The notes beneath the pieces are model-generated. The model made no database searches. It worked only from the letters and a program-made list of their open reading frames with translations, and was not told where the DNA came from. 64,000 nt of DNA from Duganella aceris (GTDB lineage: Bacteria > Pseudomonadota > Gammaproteobacteria > Burkholderiales > Burkholderiaceae_D). Each line of letters starts with the position of its first letter. The stretch's first letter is position 1. Both the position numbers and the translations under genes were made by a program. This document shows positions 9,780 to 17,026 of the stretch, piece by piece. The stretch is taken from contig NZ_JAADJT010000003.1 of assembly GCF_011090165.1 (NCBI RefSeq), forward strand, positions 372,001-436,000, in the 5' to 3' direction.

Positions 9780-10205
9780 TCAGGTCCCTCCCTGGATCGC
9801 CGCCATCATGGCCTTGATCTGCGCGTTGATGGCGGTGATGCCGGCTTCGTAACGAATCGCGTTGTCGGCGAACTGGTTGCGCTCGACGTCCATGTCGACC
9901 GTGTTGCCGTCGACCGCGCCCTGCACCACGCCGCGATATTGCAACTGCGTGCCGTCGGCCATGGTGCCGGCGTCTTGCGGAGGGTTGGGGTAATGCTGGG
10001 CGGCGGTGGTCTTCAGGCTGGCCGCCGCGCCCGGCGTGGCCTTGTCCAGCGCCGACTTCAGCGCGTTGCCGAAATCGATGTCGCGGGCCTTGTAGTTGGG
10101 CGTATCGCCGTTGGCGATGTTCGAAGCGAGCACGCCCTGCCGCTTCTCGCGCAGGCCGAGTGCGGTTTCATTGAAACGCAGGTATTCGTCGAGTTTCCCC
10201 AGCAT
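9780..10205 (-). CDS. flgB: Flagellar proximal rod protein FlgB
   Basis: FlgB is the rod subunit nearest the MS ring and the first gene of the leftward flgBCDEFGHIJKL operon. The start at 10205 gives [20 protein letters not shown] and has GGAG six bases upstream. An ATG eight codons further upstream is less likely. The motif [20 protein letters not shown] is the rod signature, and [20 protein letters not shown] the C-terminal one. The product has 141 residues. It is divergent from flgA, and the shared region between them should hold both promoters. Confidence 0.95.
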   Translation of the reverse strand: MLGKLDEYLRFNETALGLREKRQGVLASNIANGDTPNYKARDIDFGNALKSALDKATPGAAASLKTTAAQHYPNPPQDAGTMADGTQLQYRGVVQGAVDGNTVDMDVERNQFADNAIRYEAGITAINAQIKAMMAAIQGGT

Positions 10206-10283
10206 GACATGCTCCGATACGCCGTCCACACGATGGACGAACTTGTTATGACAGGATCGATGATACGGAGTTGATTGGTGGAA

Positions 10284-10310
10284 CCATCGGCAGAGAAGCA
10301 GCGGCTTTTC
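10284..10310 (-). promoter_or_regulatory. Possible sigma-28 (FliA) promoter for flgB operon
   Basis: On the minus strand GAAAAGCC (10,310-10,303) is followed after exactly 11 bases by GCCGATGG (10,291-10,284). This resembles the enterobacterial FliA consensus TAAAGTTT-N11-GCCGATAA. The -10 half is good and the -35 half is only partial. Rod genes are usually middle-class genes read by sigma-70 or sigma-54 with a master activator, so this may be a secondary promoter or chance. Confidence 0.35.
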
Positions 10311-10379
10311 GCTGCTATTCGCCGCTTCAAGTCGCGCCCGCCAGACTATGATGGCAATATTGAAGGGGAAACCTACGCC

Positions 10380-11075
10380 ATGAAATCACGCCTACTTATC
10401 GCCGCGCTGCTGAGCGCCGCCAGCCTCGTCCCCGCCGCCGCCCAGAACGGCCGCCAGGAGGTGGCCGCGATCAAGCGCACCGTCGAGCAATTCCTGCAGA
10501 TCCAGACCGCCGGCCTGCCGGGCCAGGTCACGGTCGCGGTCGGCGCCATCGATCCGCGCCTGCAGCTGGCCGCCTGCGCCGATCCGCAAGCCTTCTTCAC
10601 CTCCGGCGCGCGCGCCTGGGGCAAGACCACGGTCGGCGTGCGCTGTGCGGCGCCGGCGGTGTGGACGGTCTATATTCAGGCCAGCGTCACCGTGATCGGC
10701 GACTACATCGCCAGCGCGGCGCCGCTGGTGCAGGGCCAGCCGATCGACGCCGGCCAGCTGGTCACGCTCAAGGGCGATCTGACAATGTTGCCAGCCGGTA
10801 TAGCCACCGACGCCAGCCAGGTGATCGGCCGCAGCGCGAATATTTCGTTGCCGCCGGGAACACCGATGCGGCTCGACACCTTGCGCAGCAAGCCGGTGGT
10901 GCAGTCGGGCCAGCTGGTGCGGCTGGTATCGAGCGGCAACGGTTTCAGCGTCTCGTCCGAGGCGCGCGCCATGGGCACGGCCGGCGACGGCCAGGTGGTA
11001 CAGGTTAAAACTTCCGGTGGACAGCAAATCACCGGCATCGCCAAGACGGGCGGACTGGTGGAGGTGGCGTTTTGA
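10380..11075 (+). CDS. flgA: Flagellar P-ring assembly chaperone FlgA
   Basis: FlgA is the periplasmic chaperone for P-ring (FlgI) polymerisation. The start at 10,380, preceded by AAGGGGA, gives MKSRLLIAALLSAASLVPAAAQ, a clear signal peptide. The frame is open further upstream, but that part encodes no signal. The SAF-like region (SVTVIGDYIASAAPLVQGQP, then IDAGQLVTLKGDL) and the C-terminal domain (GQLVRLVSSGNGFSVSSEAR with GTAGDGQVVQVK) are typical. The product has 231 residues. It is divergent from flgB and followed by flgMN. Confidence 0.94.
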   Translation: MKSRLLIAALLSAASLVPAAAQNGRQEVAAIKRTVEQFLQIQTAGLPGQVTVAVGAIDPRLQLAACADPQAFFTSGARAWGKTTVGVRCAAPAVWTVYIQASVTVIGDYIASAAPLVQGQPIDAGQLVTLKGDLTMLPAGIATDASQVIGRSANISLPPGTPMRLDTLRSKPVVQSGQLVRLVSSGNGFSVSSEARAMGTAGDGQVVQVKTSGGQQITGIAKTGGLVEVAF

Positions 11076-11107
11076 CGCAACGCCGGTGATCTGGCGCGGG
11101 GCGCGGC

Positions 11108-11134
11108 TAAAGTTTACCGACGGGCCGCCGTTAC
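11108..11134 (+). promoter_or_regulatory. Sigma-28 (FliA) promoter of flgMN
   Basis: TAAAGTTT at 11,108-11,115, an 11-base spacer, then GCCGTTAC at 11,127-11,134. The -35 element is a perfect match and the -10 element close to the FliA consensus TAAAGTTT-N11-GCCGATAA. It lies 49 bases upstream of flgM. Transcription of flgM by FliA is the known feedback design, because FlgM inhibits FliA. Confidence 0.82.
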
Positions 11135-11182
11135 CAACTCAGATCCCGGAGTTTCGTACTCCAACCAGAGAAGGAAAATGCT

Positions 11183-11500
11183 GTGAAAATTAACGATACA
11201 TTGAAGAGCACCACCGGCTTGCCGGCGACGCCCGCAGCCACCTCCTCGACCGCGCGCGGCGCGGACAAGGCGGCCGAAGCGACGGCGACCAGCGTCGCGT
11301 CGGACAATGTGCGCCTGTCGCCGCAAGGCCAGGCATTGGCGGCCAGCTCGGCCGGCGGCGCCAGCGCCGTATTCGACACCAAGAAAGTCGAACGCATCAA
11401 GCTGGCCATCGCCGATGGCCAGTTCCAGGTCAACTCGGAAAAAGTGGCGGATGGCTTGCTGGATACAGTCAAGGATCTGCTGCACTCAAGAAAACGATAG
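11183..11500 (+). CDS. flgM: Anti-sigma-28 factor FlgM
   Basis: FlgM binds FliA (sigma-28, encoded at 13,499) and blocks late flagellar genes until the hook is finished, when FlgM is exported. The product has 105 residues: a disordered Ala/Thr/Ser-rich N-terminal half after MKINDTLKST, then the sigma-binding helices DNVRLSPQGQALAA and KVERIKLAIADGQFQVNSEK with VADGLLDTVKDLL. The start codon is GTG with AGAAGGA upstream; the nearby ATG at 11,178 stops after two codons. A FliA promoter lies just upstream. Confidence 0.94.
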   Translation: MKINDTLKSTTGLPATPAATSSTARGADKAAEATATSVASDNVRLSPQGQALAASSAGGASAVFDTKKVERIKLAIADGQFQVNSEKVADGLLDTVKDLLHSRKR

Positions 11501-11509
11501 GAAGTCACC

Positions 11510-11986
11510 ATGCCCACCGCCACCCCGCTGAACAGTCTGCGCGAAGAAGAGCACATCATGGCCACGCTGCTGGACCTGCTCGCGCAAGAACAGCAATTGC
11601 TGGTGTCGGCGGATATCGACAACCTGCCGGCCCTCACCACCCGCAAGACCGCGCTGGTGACGCAAATGACGCTGTTGTCGGCGCAACGCCACCGCGCGCT
11701 GGGCAAGTGCGGCTTCCCGGCCGAAGAGTCGGGCATGGATGCCTGGATCGCCGCCAGCGGCGCGGCGCGCGAGGAATCGGCCGGCTTGTGGCGGGCGCTG
11801 CTGGAACATACGCGCCAGGCCAAGGAGCTGAACCGCATCAACGGCATGCTGATCAGCAAGCAAATGAACCATACCCAGGGCGCCTTGCAAGCCCTGCGTC
11901 CGCCGGGCGCGGCGCAGAATAATTTCTACGGCCCGGGCGGCATGTCCACCACCCTGCCGCGCAGTCGCGGCTTCCTGGCCGGCTAA
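11510..11986 (+). CDS. flgN: Flagellar export chaperone FlgN
   Basis: FlgN is the cytoplasmic chaperone for the junction proteins FlgK and FlgL. The 158-residue helical product (LREEEHIMATLLDLLAQEQQ, HTRQAKELNRINGMLISKQM) has the coiled-coil heptads and the conserved 'N.....NG.lI' segment of the family. It ends with the usual flexible tail, here NNFYGPGGMSTTLPRS. It is nine bases after flgM, with AGGAAG upstream. It converges with motD, only three bases separating the two stop codons. Confidence 0.92.
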   Translation: MPTATPLNSLREEEHIMATLLDLLAQEQQLLVSADIDNLPALTTRKTALVTQMTLLSAQRHRALGKCGFPAEESGMDAWIAASGAAREESAGLWRALLEHTRQAKELNRINGMLISKQMNHTQGALQALRPPGAAQNNFYGPGGMSTTLPRSRGFLAG

Positions 11987-11989
11987 GCC

Positions 11990-12769
11990 TTATTGCGGCG
12001 CCGGCGCCGCCGGCGTCGGTATCTCCGTCACCGTATCCGGTATTCCCGACAGAATCGTCACCGCCACCCGGCGGTTGCGGGCGCGGCCCTGCGGGCTGTC
12101 GTTGGACGCCACCGGCACGTTGGCGCTGAAGCCCACCGCCGTCAGCCGCTCCGGCGCCACGCCGGCGTCGATGAACAGCCGCACCACGCTGCTGGCGCGC
12201 ACCGCCGACAATTCCCAGTTGGACGGATACTGCGGATTCCTGATCGGCTGGTTGTCGGTGTGGCCCTCGACCTGCACGTTGTGGCTGTCGGCTTTCAGCA
12301 GGCCGGCCACCGCGCGCAAGGCCTCGGTCGACTCGTCGGTCAGGCGCGCGTTGCCCGGATCGAACAGCACCGAGGCGTTGATCTCGACGCTGACGCCGCG
12401 GCTGTTCTGCGTCACCCGCACCTTGCCCTCCTTGACCAGCGGCGCCAGCGTCGACAACAAGTCCTGCGCCAGCTTGGTCATGTGCTCCTTTTCCTTGCGC
12501 AGCAGCTCGGTGCGGCGCTTCAGGCCGGGATTGGGGATGGGCAGGTTCGGCACCTGGGTGTTAATCGGCTGCGCCGCGCCGGCGCCGCCGAAGGCGTCGC
12601 CGAGCGCGTCGGAAAAGACCTTGTATTTTCCGATATTGACGGAAGAGATCGCGTACATCACGACGAAGAAGGCGAACAGCAGCGTGATGAAGTCGGCGTA
12701 GGAAATCAGCCATCGCTCGTGGTTCTCCGGCTCGTCGTCGAACTTCTTGCGCGCGCGCCGCTGCTGCAT
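11990..12769 (-). CDS. motD: Flagellar stator protein MotD (MotB-like, OmpA domain)
   Basis: MotD is the peptidoglycan-anchored half of a second proton-type stator. Residues 1-45 contain ENHERWLISYADFITLLFAF, with the single membrane helix and the conserved proton-binding Asp in SYADF. Residues about 120-240 form the OmpA/MotB domain (VQVEGHTDNQPIRNPQYPSN, then WELSAVRASSVV). It is 259 residues long. It lies immediately after motC, with one base between them. The placement after fliA and motC, as in pseudomonads, supports MotD over MotB. Confidence 0.93.
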   Translation of the reverse strand: MQQRRARKKFDDEPENHERWLISYADFITLLFAFFVVMYAISSVNIGKYKVFSDALGDAFGGAGAAQPINTQVPNLPIPNPGLKRRTELLRKEKEHMTKLAQDLLSTLAPLVKEGKVRVTQNSRGVSVEINASVLFDPGNARLTDESTEALRAVAGLLKADSHNVQVEGHTDNQPIRNPQYPSNWELSAVRASSVVRLFIDAGVAPERLTAVGFSANVPVASNDSPQGRARNRRVAVTILSGIPDTVTEIPTPAAPAPQ

Positions 12770-12770
12770 G

Positions 12771-13517
12771 TCAGTGCTCCCGCAACAGCGTGGCGATGCG
12801 TTCGTCGATCACGCGCGTGTGGTCGCCGGTGGCGATGTCGTAGAACACGGCGGCGGCGATTTCCTGCTGGTGCACCGCCTGCGTGACGATCGCCTTCAGT
12901 TTATTCGCGATCGGATAGAACAGCAAATTGGCCAGCCCGACGCCATAGATGGTGGACACGAAGGCCACCGCGATGCCGGAGCCGAGCTTGCTCGGATCGG
13001 TCAGGTTTTCCATCACGTGGATCAGGCCCAGCACCGCGCCCAGGATGCCGATGGTGGGCGAATAGCCGGCCGCCGATTCCCAGATCCGCACCGCCTGGCG
13101 CTCCTCGGTTTCATAGGCGGTGATTTCGGTGTCGAGCAGCTGGCGCAGCTTGTCGGGATTGATGCCGTCGACGATCAGCCGCAGGCCCTTGGTATTGAAC
13201 TTGTCCTTGGAGGCCAGCATGTAGCGTTCCAGCGACAGCAGGCCGTCGCGCCGCGCCGCCAGGTTCCAGGCGTTGATGTCGCGCGCCAGCACGGCGCGGG
13301 TGTCGGGCGGCGGCGCGAACACCAGCCGCAGCATGCGCACGCCGCGCACGAAGGTCTTGAAGCGGGTCTGCAACAGCACCGCGCCGAAGGTGCCGATCAC
13401 CACGATGGCGAACGCGGCCGGCTGCAGCAGCGACGACAGCTTGCCGCCTTCGAGCGACTGGCCGATGACGACGCCGGCCAGCGCCAGCAGCACCCCGGCT
13501 ACGCTGGCCCAGTCCAA
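12771..13517 (-). CDS. motC: Flagellar stator protein MotC (MotA-like)
   Basis: MotC is the membrane channel half of the stator. The 248-residue product has four membrane segments: about 1-20 and 32-50 near the N-terminus, and two in AAGYSPTIGILGAVLGLIHV and AVAFVSTIYGVGLANLLFYP. The charged cytoplasmic loop lies between the pairs. Its start overlaps the end of fliA by 19 bases, implying coupled translation. No chemotaxis genes intervene between fliA and motC here. Confidence 0.94.
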   Translation of the reverse strand: MDWASVAGVLLALAGVVIGQSLEGGKLSSLLQPAAFAIVVIGTFGAVLLQTRFKTFVRGVRMLRLVFAPPPDTRAVLARDINAWNLAARRDGLLSLERYMLASKDKFNTKGLRLIVDGINPDKLRQLLDTEITAYETEERQAVRIWESAAGYSPTIGILGAVLGLIHVMENLTDPSKLGSGIAVAFVSTIYGVGLANLLFYPIANKLKAIVTQAVHQQEIAAAVFYDIATGDHTRVIDERIATLLREH

Positions 13518-14230
13518 GACCGCTCCCGAAGTGAGGCGCGCAGACGCGCCACGGCCTGCGTATGCAGCTGCGATACGCGCGATTCCGATACGCCCATCAC
13601 GGCGCCGATTTCTTTCAAGTTGAGCTCCTCTTCATAGTACAGCCCCATCAGGATCTTTTCGCGCGGCGGCAGCTGGTCGATGGCGTCGATCACGGCCTGG
13701 CGGAAGTCGCCGTCCAGCAGCGAGCGCAGCGGATCGGCGTCGTCGTCGGCGGCGTAGCGGTCGAGGAAGCTGTCGTTGCCGTCGTCGTCGTGGAAATCCT
13801 CGTAATAAACCAGCTGGTGGCCGCCGCCGTCGGCCAGCATTTCCTGGTAGTCGGCCAGCGACAGCTTGAGCATCTTGGCCACTTCCGACTCGGTCGGCGG
13901 ATGGCCGAGACGCTGCTGCAGGGTCGCCATCGCGGTCTCGATCTTGCGCATGTTCTGCCGCATCGAGCGCGGCAGCCAATCGCTGTTGCGCAGTTCGTCC
14001 AGCATGGCGCCGCGGATGCGCAGCACGGCGTAGGTCTCGAACTGGGCGCCATGGGTTTCTTCGTAACGGCTGATGGCGTCGAGCAGGCCGATCATTCCGG
14101 CTTGCACCAGATCGTCGACTTCGACGCTGGGCGGCAGCTTCGCCTTCATATGATGGGCAAGGCGCTTAACCAACGGCATATGCGTCGTCAGCAAAGCATC
14201 CTTTTCCGTTTTCCCCTTGGCCGTGTACAT
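13499..14230 (-). CDS. fliA: RNA polymerase sigma factor FliA (sigma-28)
   Basis: FliA directs RNA polymerase to late flagellar, motor and chemotaxis promoters. The 243-residue product has region 2 (HMPLVKRLAHHMKAKLPPSV, DDLVQAGMIGLLDAISRYEE, LRIRGAMLDELRNSDWLPRS), region 3, and region 4 with LPPREKILMGLYYEEELNLK followed by the helix-turn-helix SESRVSQLHTQAVARLR. It follows flhG and overlaps motC. Its inhibitor FlgM is encoded at 11,183, with a promoter matching FliA specificity. Confidence 0.97.
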   Translation of the reverse strand: MYTAKGKTEKDALLTTHMPLVKRLAHHMKAKLPPSVEVDDLVQAGMIGLLDAISRYEETHGAQFETYAVLRIRGAMLDELRNSDWLPRSMRQNMRKIETAMATLQQRLGHPPTESEVAKMLKLSLADYQEMLADGGGHQLVYYEDFHDDDGNDSFLDRYAADDDADPLRSLLDGDFRQAVIDAIDQLPPREKILMGLYYEEELNLKEIGAVMGVSESRVSQLHTQAVARLRASLRERSWTGPA

Positions 14231-14257
14231 GTATTATTTTTTTGCTTTACAGTTTAT

Positions 14258-15082
14258 TTATGCGCGAAACCGGTTGCCGCTCCCCGTGTCGAAAGATGGC
14301 GCACCGGCCAGCGCGAAGCGCCCAGCCAGCTGACGAAACGCGACCGAAGCCCCGGCCAGCGGAAACGCATCGACCACCGCGCGCCCCAAGCGCGCGGCGC
14401 GTTGCAGGTACTCATCCGCCGGCACCGACCCCATCGACACCAGGTTGACGGCAAGATAGCGACTTGCCGCCTGCGACATATTATCGTATACCACCTTTGC
14501 CTCCGATTCGGAAGCCCCGGTGACCAGAATCCCGAACGGACGCCGTCCCAGTTCCTGGTTCAGCCGCTTGATCATGCTGTAGGCGGCCTTGATCGAGGTG
14601 GCGCTGTTCGACACCTGCACCACGATCTCGGAGCTGGACATGACCGGCACCGGGAATGCCTCGCCGTCGAATTCGCCGTCGACGATGACCACGCCGGTCT
14701 GCTTGACCAGCACGTCGAAGGCCTTGGCCAGGCGGCGGGTTTCGTCCGGACCGCCGCGCGCCGCGCCGCGTGTCATCGACGCCACAGCGAAGCCCTGCGG
14801 CACCTGGTGGATCACCTGGTTCAAGGCGCATTCCTGGCGCGCCACGTCCAGCAGGCTGGCGCCGCCGTCGACGCCGAGGCGCGAGGCCACGCCGTGCGCG
14901 CTGGCGCAGGCGTCGACGATCAGCACGTCGTTGCCGGCGCGGGCCAGCGAGGCGCCCAGGTTGACCAGCATGGAACCCTTGTCGTCCTGCGGCGAGGCCG
15001 ACAGGAAGGTGACGATGCGGGGCTGCGGCCCCGCCAGCATGCGGCGCAGCCCCTCCGCCTGGTCGAAATCGAAATTAGCCAA
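14258..15082 (-). CDS. flhG: FlhG/FleN-type MinD-like flagellar number regulator (degenerate P-loop)
   Basis: This is a MinD/ParA-type protein that normally limits flagellar number together with FlhF. I place the start at TTG 15,082, giving (M)ANFDFDQAEGLRRMLAG with GAGGTG just upstream and an 8-base overlap with flhF. An ATG at 15,103 lacks a ribosome binding site. The usual KGGVGKT Walker A is replaced by SASPQDDKGSM (residues 28-38), and the switch I Asp region reads VDACASAHG. The family assignment rests on the DQAEGLRRML start, the order flhF-flhG-fliA and the MinD-like pattern of strands. ATP binding is doubtful. Confidence 0.88.
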   Translation of the reverse strand: MANFDFDQAEGLRRMLAGPQPRIVTFLSASPQDDKGSMLVNLGASLARAGNDVLIVDACASAHGVASRLGVDGGASLLDVARQECALNQVIHQVPQGFAVASMTRGAARGGPDETRRLAKAFDVLVKQTGVVIVDGEFDGEAFPVPVMSSSEIVVQVSNSATSIKAAYSMIKRLNQELGRRPFGILVTGASESEAKVVYDNMSQAASRYLAVNLVSMGSVPADEYLQRAARLGRAVVDAFPLAGASVAFRQLAGRFALAGAPSFDTGSGNRFRA

Positions 15083-16520
15083 GGTGCACCTCGCGCAGGC
15101 CATGGGTGTTACTCATCAGCATAGGCAGTTCCGCATCGAGATATTGGGTGTTGACGACATCGCGTTTCAACTTGAAAGCCCGGTCGATCAGGTAGGCCGG
15201 ATCGGCCAGGTGCAGGTCTTCCGGCACCCGCTGGCCGTTGGAGACGTAGAACAGGTTCAGCTTCTGGCGGATCACCACGTCCAGCACGTTGCCGATCGCG
15301 GCCGCTTCGTCCAGCTTGGTCATGATGCAGCCGGCCAGGCCGCTGCCTTGATAGGCGCGCACCACTTCGTTCAACGTCTCTTGCGTCGCGGTGGCGTTCA
15401 GGCACAGCAGGCGCTTGACGTCGGAGCCGGCGCCTTGCAGCATCGACACCTGCTCGGTCACCATCTGGTCGCGCTGGCTGACGCCGACGGTGTCGATCAG
15501 CACGGTGTGCTTGTTCTTCAATTCTTTGAGCGCGATGCGCAGGTCGGCCTCGTCCTTGACCGAGTGCACCATCACGCCGAGGATCTTGCCGTAGATGCGC
15601 AGTTGTTCGTGCGCGCCGATCCGGTAGGCGTCGGTGGTGATCAGCGCCAGCTTGTCCGGGCCGTGGCGCATCACGCAGCGCGCGGCCAGCTTGGCGGTGC
15701 TGGTGGTCTTGCCGACGCCGGTCGGGCCGACCAGCGCGAACACGCCGCCCTGGTCGATCAAGGCATCTTCGTTGGCCATCGCCGACAGGTTGCGCGTCAG
15801 CACGGTCTTAATCCAGCGCAGGCTGTCGGCGGCGTCGCGGTTGGCCGGCATCTTGTCGAGCAGGTAGCGCGCCAGGCTGGCCGAGAAGCCGGCGGCCAGC
15901 ATTTCGCGCAGCACGGCGGCCTTCTGCGGTTCGCGCGCCTGGGTCGCGCCCCACGAGATTTCGGCCAGCTGGGTTTCCATCATGCCGCGCATGGCGCGGA
16001 TTTCATTCATCATGCCGCTCATTTCGGCGGCGGCGTTCTGCTTGGCGCCGGCGACGGCGGCGGCCACCATCGCGGCGACCTGCTCGGCGTCGAGGCCGGC
16101 CTTGGCCGGAGCAGGTGCCGGTGCGGCGGCGGCCTTGGTGGCGCTGGCGAACGACGCATTCGACGCCACCACGCGGCGCACCGGTTGCGCTGGCAGGGTT
16201 GGCTGGAATTGCTGGGCTTGCTGGATCGACTCCTGGCGCGCCGGGGTCGGGCTCGGGAAGCTCGGCTCCATGCGCGGCTCGGTGCGGCCGTGATGGCTGG
16301 GAACGGTGGTGTTCAGGTCGAGCGACGGTGCCGGTTCGGCCATCGGCGAGTGCGGCGCCGGCACCGACAACGAGGCGGCATCATCGTTGGCCAGCGCCAG
16401 GATCTCCACGCCACCGTCGATCTGGCGGTTGGACAGGATCACGGCGTCCGGGCCAAGCGATTCGCGCACTTTGCGCAGCGCTTCGCGGGATGTGGGGGCG
16501 GTAAATTTTTTCACGTTCAT
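15075..16520 (-). CDS. flhF: Flagellar GTPase FlhF (SRP-type)
   Basis: FlhF is an SRP-family GTPase that places the flagellum at the cell pole. The 481-residue product has a basic N-terminus (MNVKKFTAPTSREALRKVRE, LGPDAVILSNRQ) and a variable Pro/Ala-rich B domain up to about residue 150. The NG domain follows, with G1 GPTGVGKTTSTAKLAARC, DTVGVSQRDQ and TKLDEAAAIGN. The gene ends inside the start of flhG. It lies upstream of fliA in the same operon as flhBA. Confidence 0.96.
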   Translation of the reverse strand: MNVKKFTAPTSREALRKVRESLGPDAVILSNRQIDGGVEILALANDDAASLSVPAPHSPMAEPAPSLDLNTTVPSHHGRTEPRMEPSFPSPTPARQESIQQAQQFQPTLPAQPVRRVVASNASFASATKAAAAPAPAPAKAGLDAEQVAAMVAAAVAGAKQNAAAEMSGMMNEIRAMRGMMETQLAEISWGATQAREPQKAAVLREMLAAGFSASLARYLLDKMPANRDAADSLRWIKTVLTRNLSAMANEDALIDQGGVFALVGPTGVGKTTSTAKLAARCVMRHGPDKLALITTDAYRIGAHEQLRIYGKILGVMVHSVKDEADLRIALKELKNKHTVLIDTVGVSQRDQMVTEQVSMLQGAGSDVKRLLCLNATATQETLNEVVRAYQGSGLAGCIMTKLDEAAAIGNVLDVVIRQKLNLFYVSNGQRVPEDLHLADPAYLIDRAFKLKRDVVNTQYLDAELPMLMSNTHGLREVHLG

Positions 16521-16591
16521 GGCCGACTCTCAAGAGGCTAAGTCGGGCAGCGCGTCTTCCGGATGAGACGCCCTTTACTCCGACAGTGTCA

Positions 16592-16975
16592 TTATTGACG
16601 ATGCACTCTGGAAACGATCTGATGAACAGGGGGGCAAATGGGCCGCATTTCGCCCCCGCCGCCCGAGCGGCTATTTATCGCGAAAAACCTGCTCCAACGC
16701 ACATTGCCTCTGGTTTGCCGCGCCAGCAAATGCGCCACCGTCACCAGGGCGAAAGGATTCGCCTCGTCGCGGACGTGGACGCTGACCAGCTTGTCGAGTA
16801 AGCGCTTGCCCAGCGCGGCATCGCGGCTGAGCGCGGCCAATTCCTGATCGAGAAAGACGTGCGGGCGCGACCAGTCGATCGCCGCGTGCGCGCGGGGGAA
16901 ATAGAAAGCCATGAACTCGGGGAAGTGATGCATCACCACTTCCTTCCACGGGGAGTCGTAATCGTCGTGCTCCAT
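16592..16975 (-). pseudogene. Remnant of an Rpn/transposase-like (PDDEXK) family gene
   Basis: The frame encodes MEHDDYDSPWKEVVMHHFPE, then FMAFYFPRAHAAIDWSRPHV and ALGKRLLDKLVSVHVRD. This looks like the N-terminus of the common 'Rpn family recombination-promoting nuclease/putative transposase' proteins. It then jumps to NPFALVTVAHLLARQTRGN, which resembles a later segment of those proteins. The expected catalytic middle is absent, and the last ~30 residues look like unrelated sequence. An internal deletion plus a frameshift would explain this. It sits between flhA and flhF, where no accessory gene is expected. The family recognition is from memory. Confidence 0.6.
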
Positions 16976-17026
16976 GCCGCGAGTCTAGCCCGCCGCCATG
17001 CGGCACGACCGCGACCGCATCAACGC

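Noticed and set aside
11995-12010. 16-base palindrome GCGGCGCCGGCGCCGC after flgN as a terminator
   Set aside because: It lies in the coding end of motD (Pro-Ala repeats) and has no T tract; the codon composition explains it.
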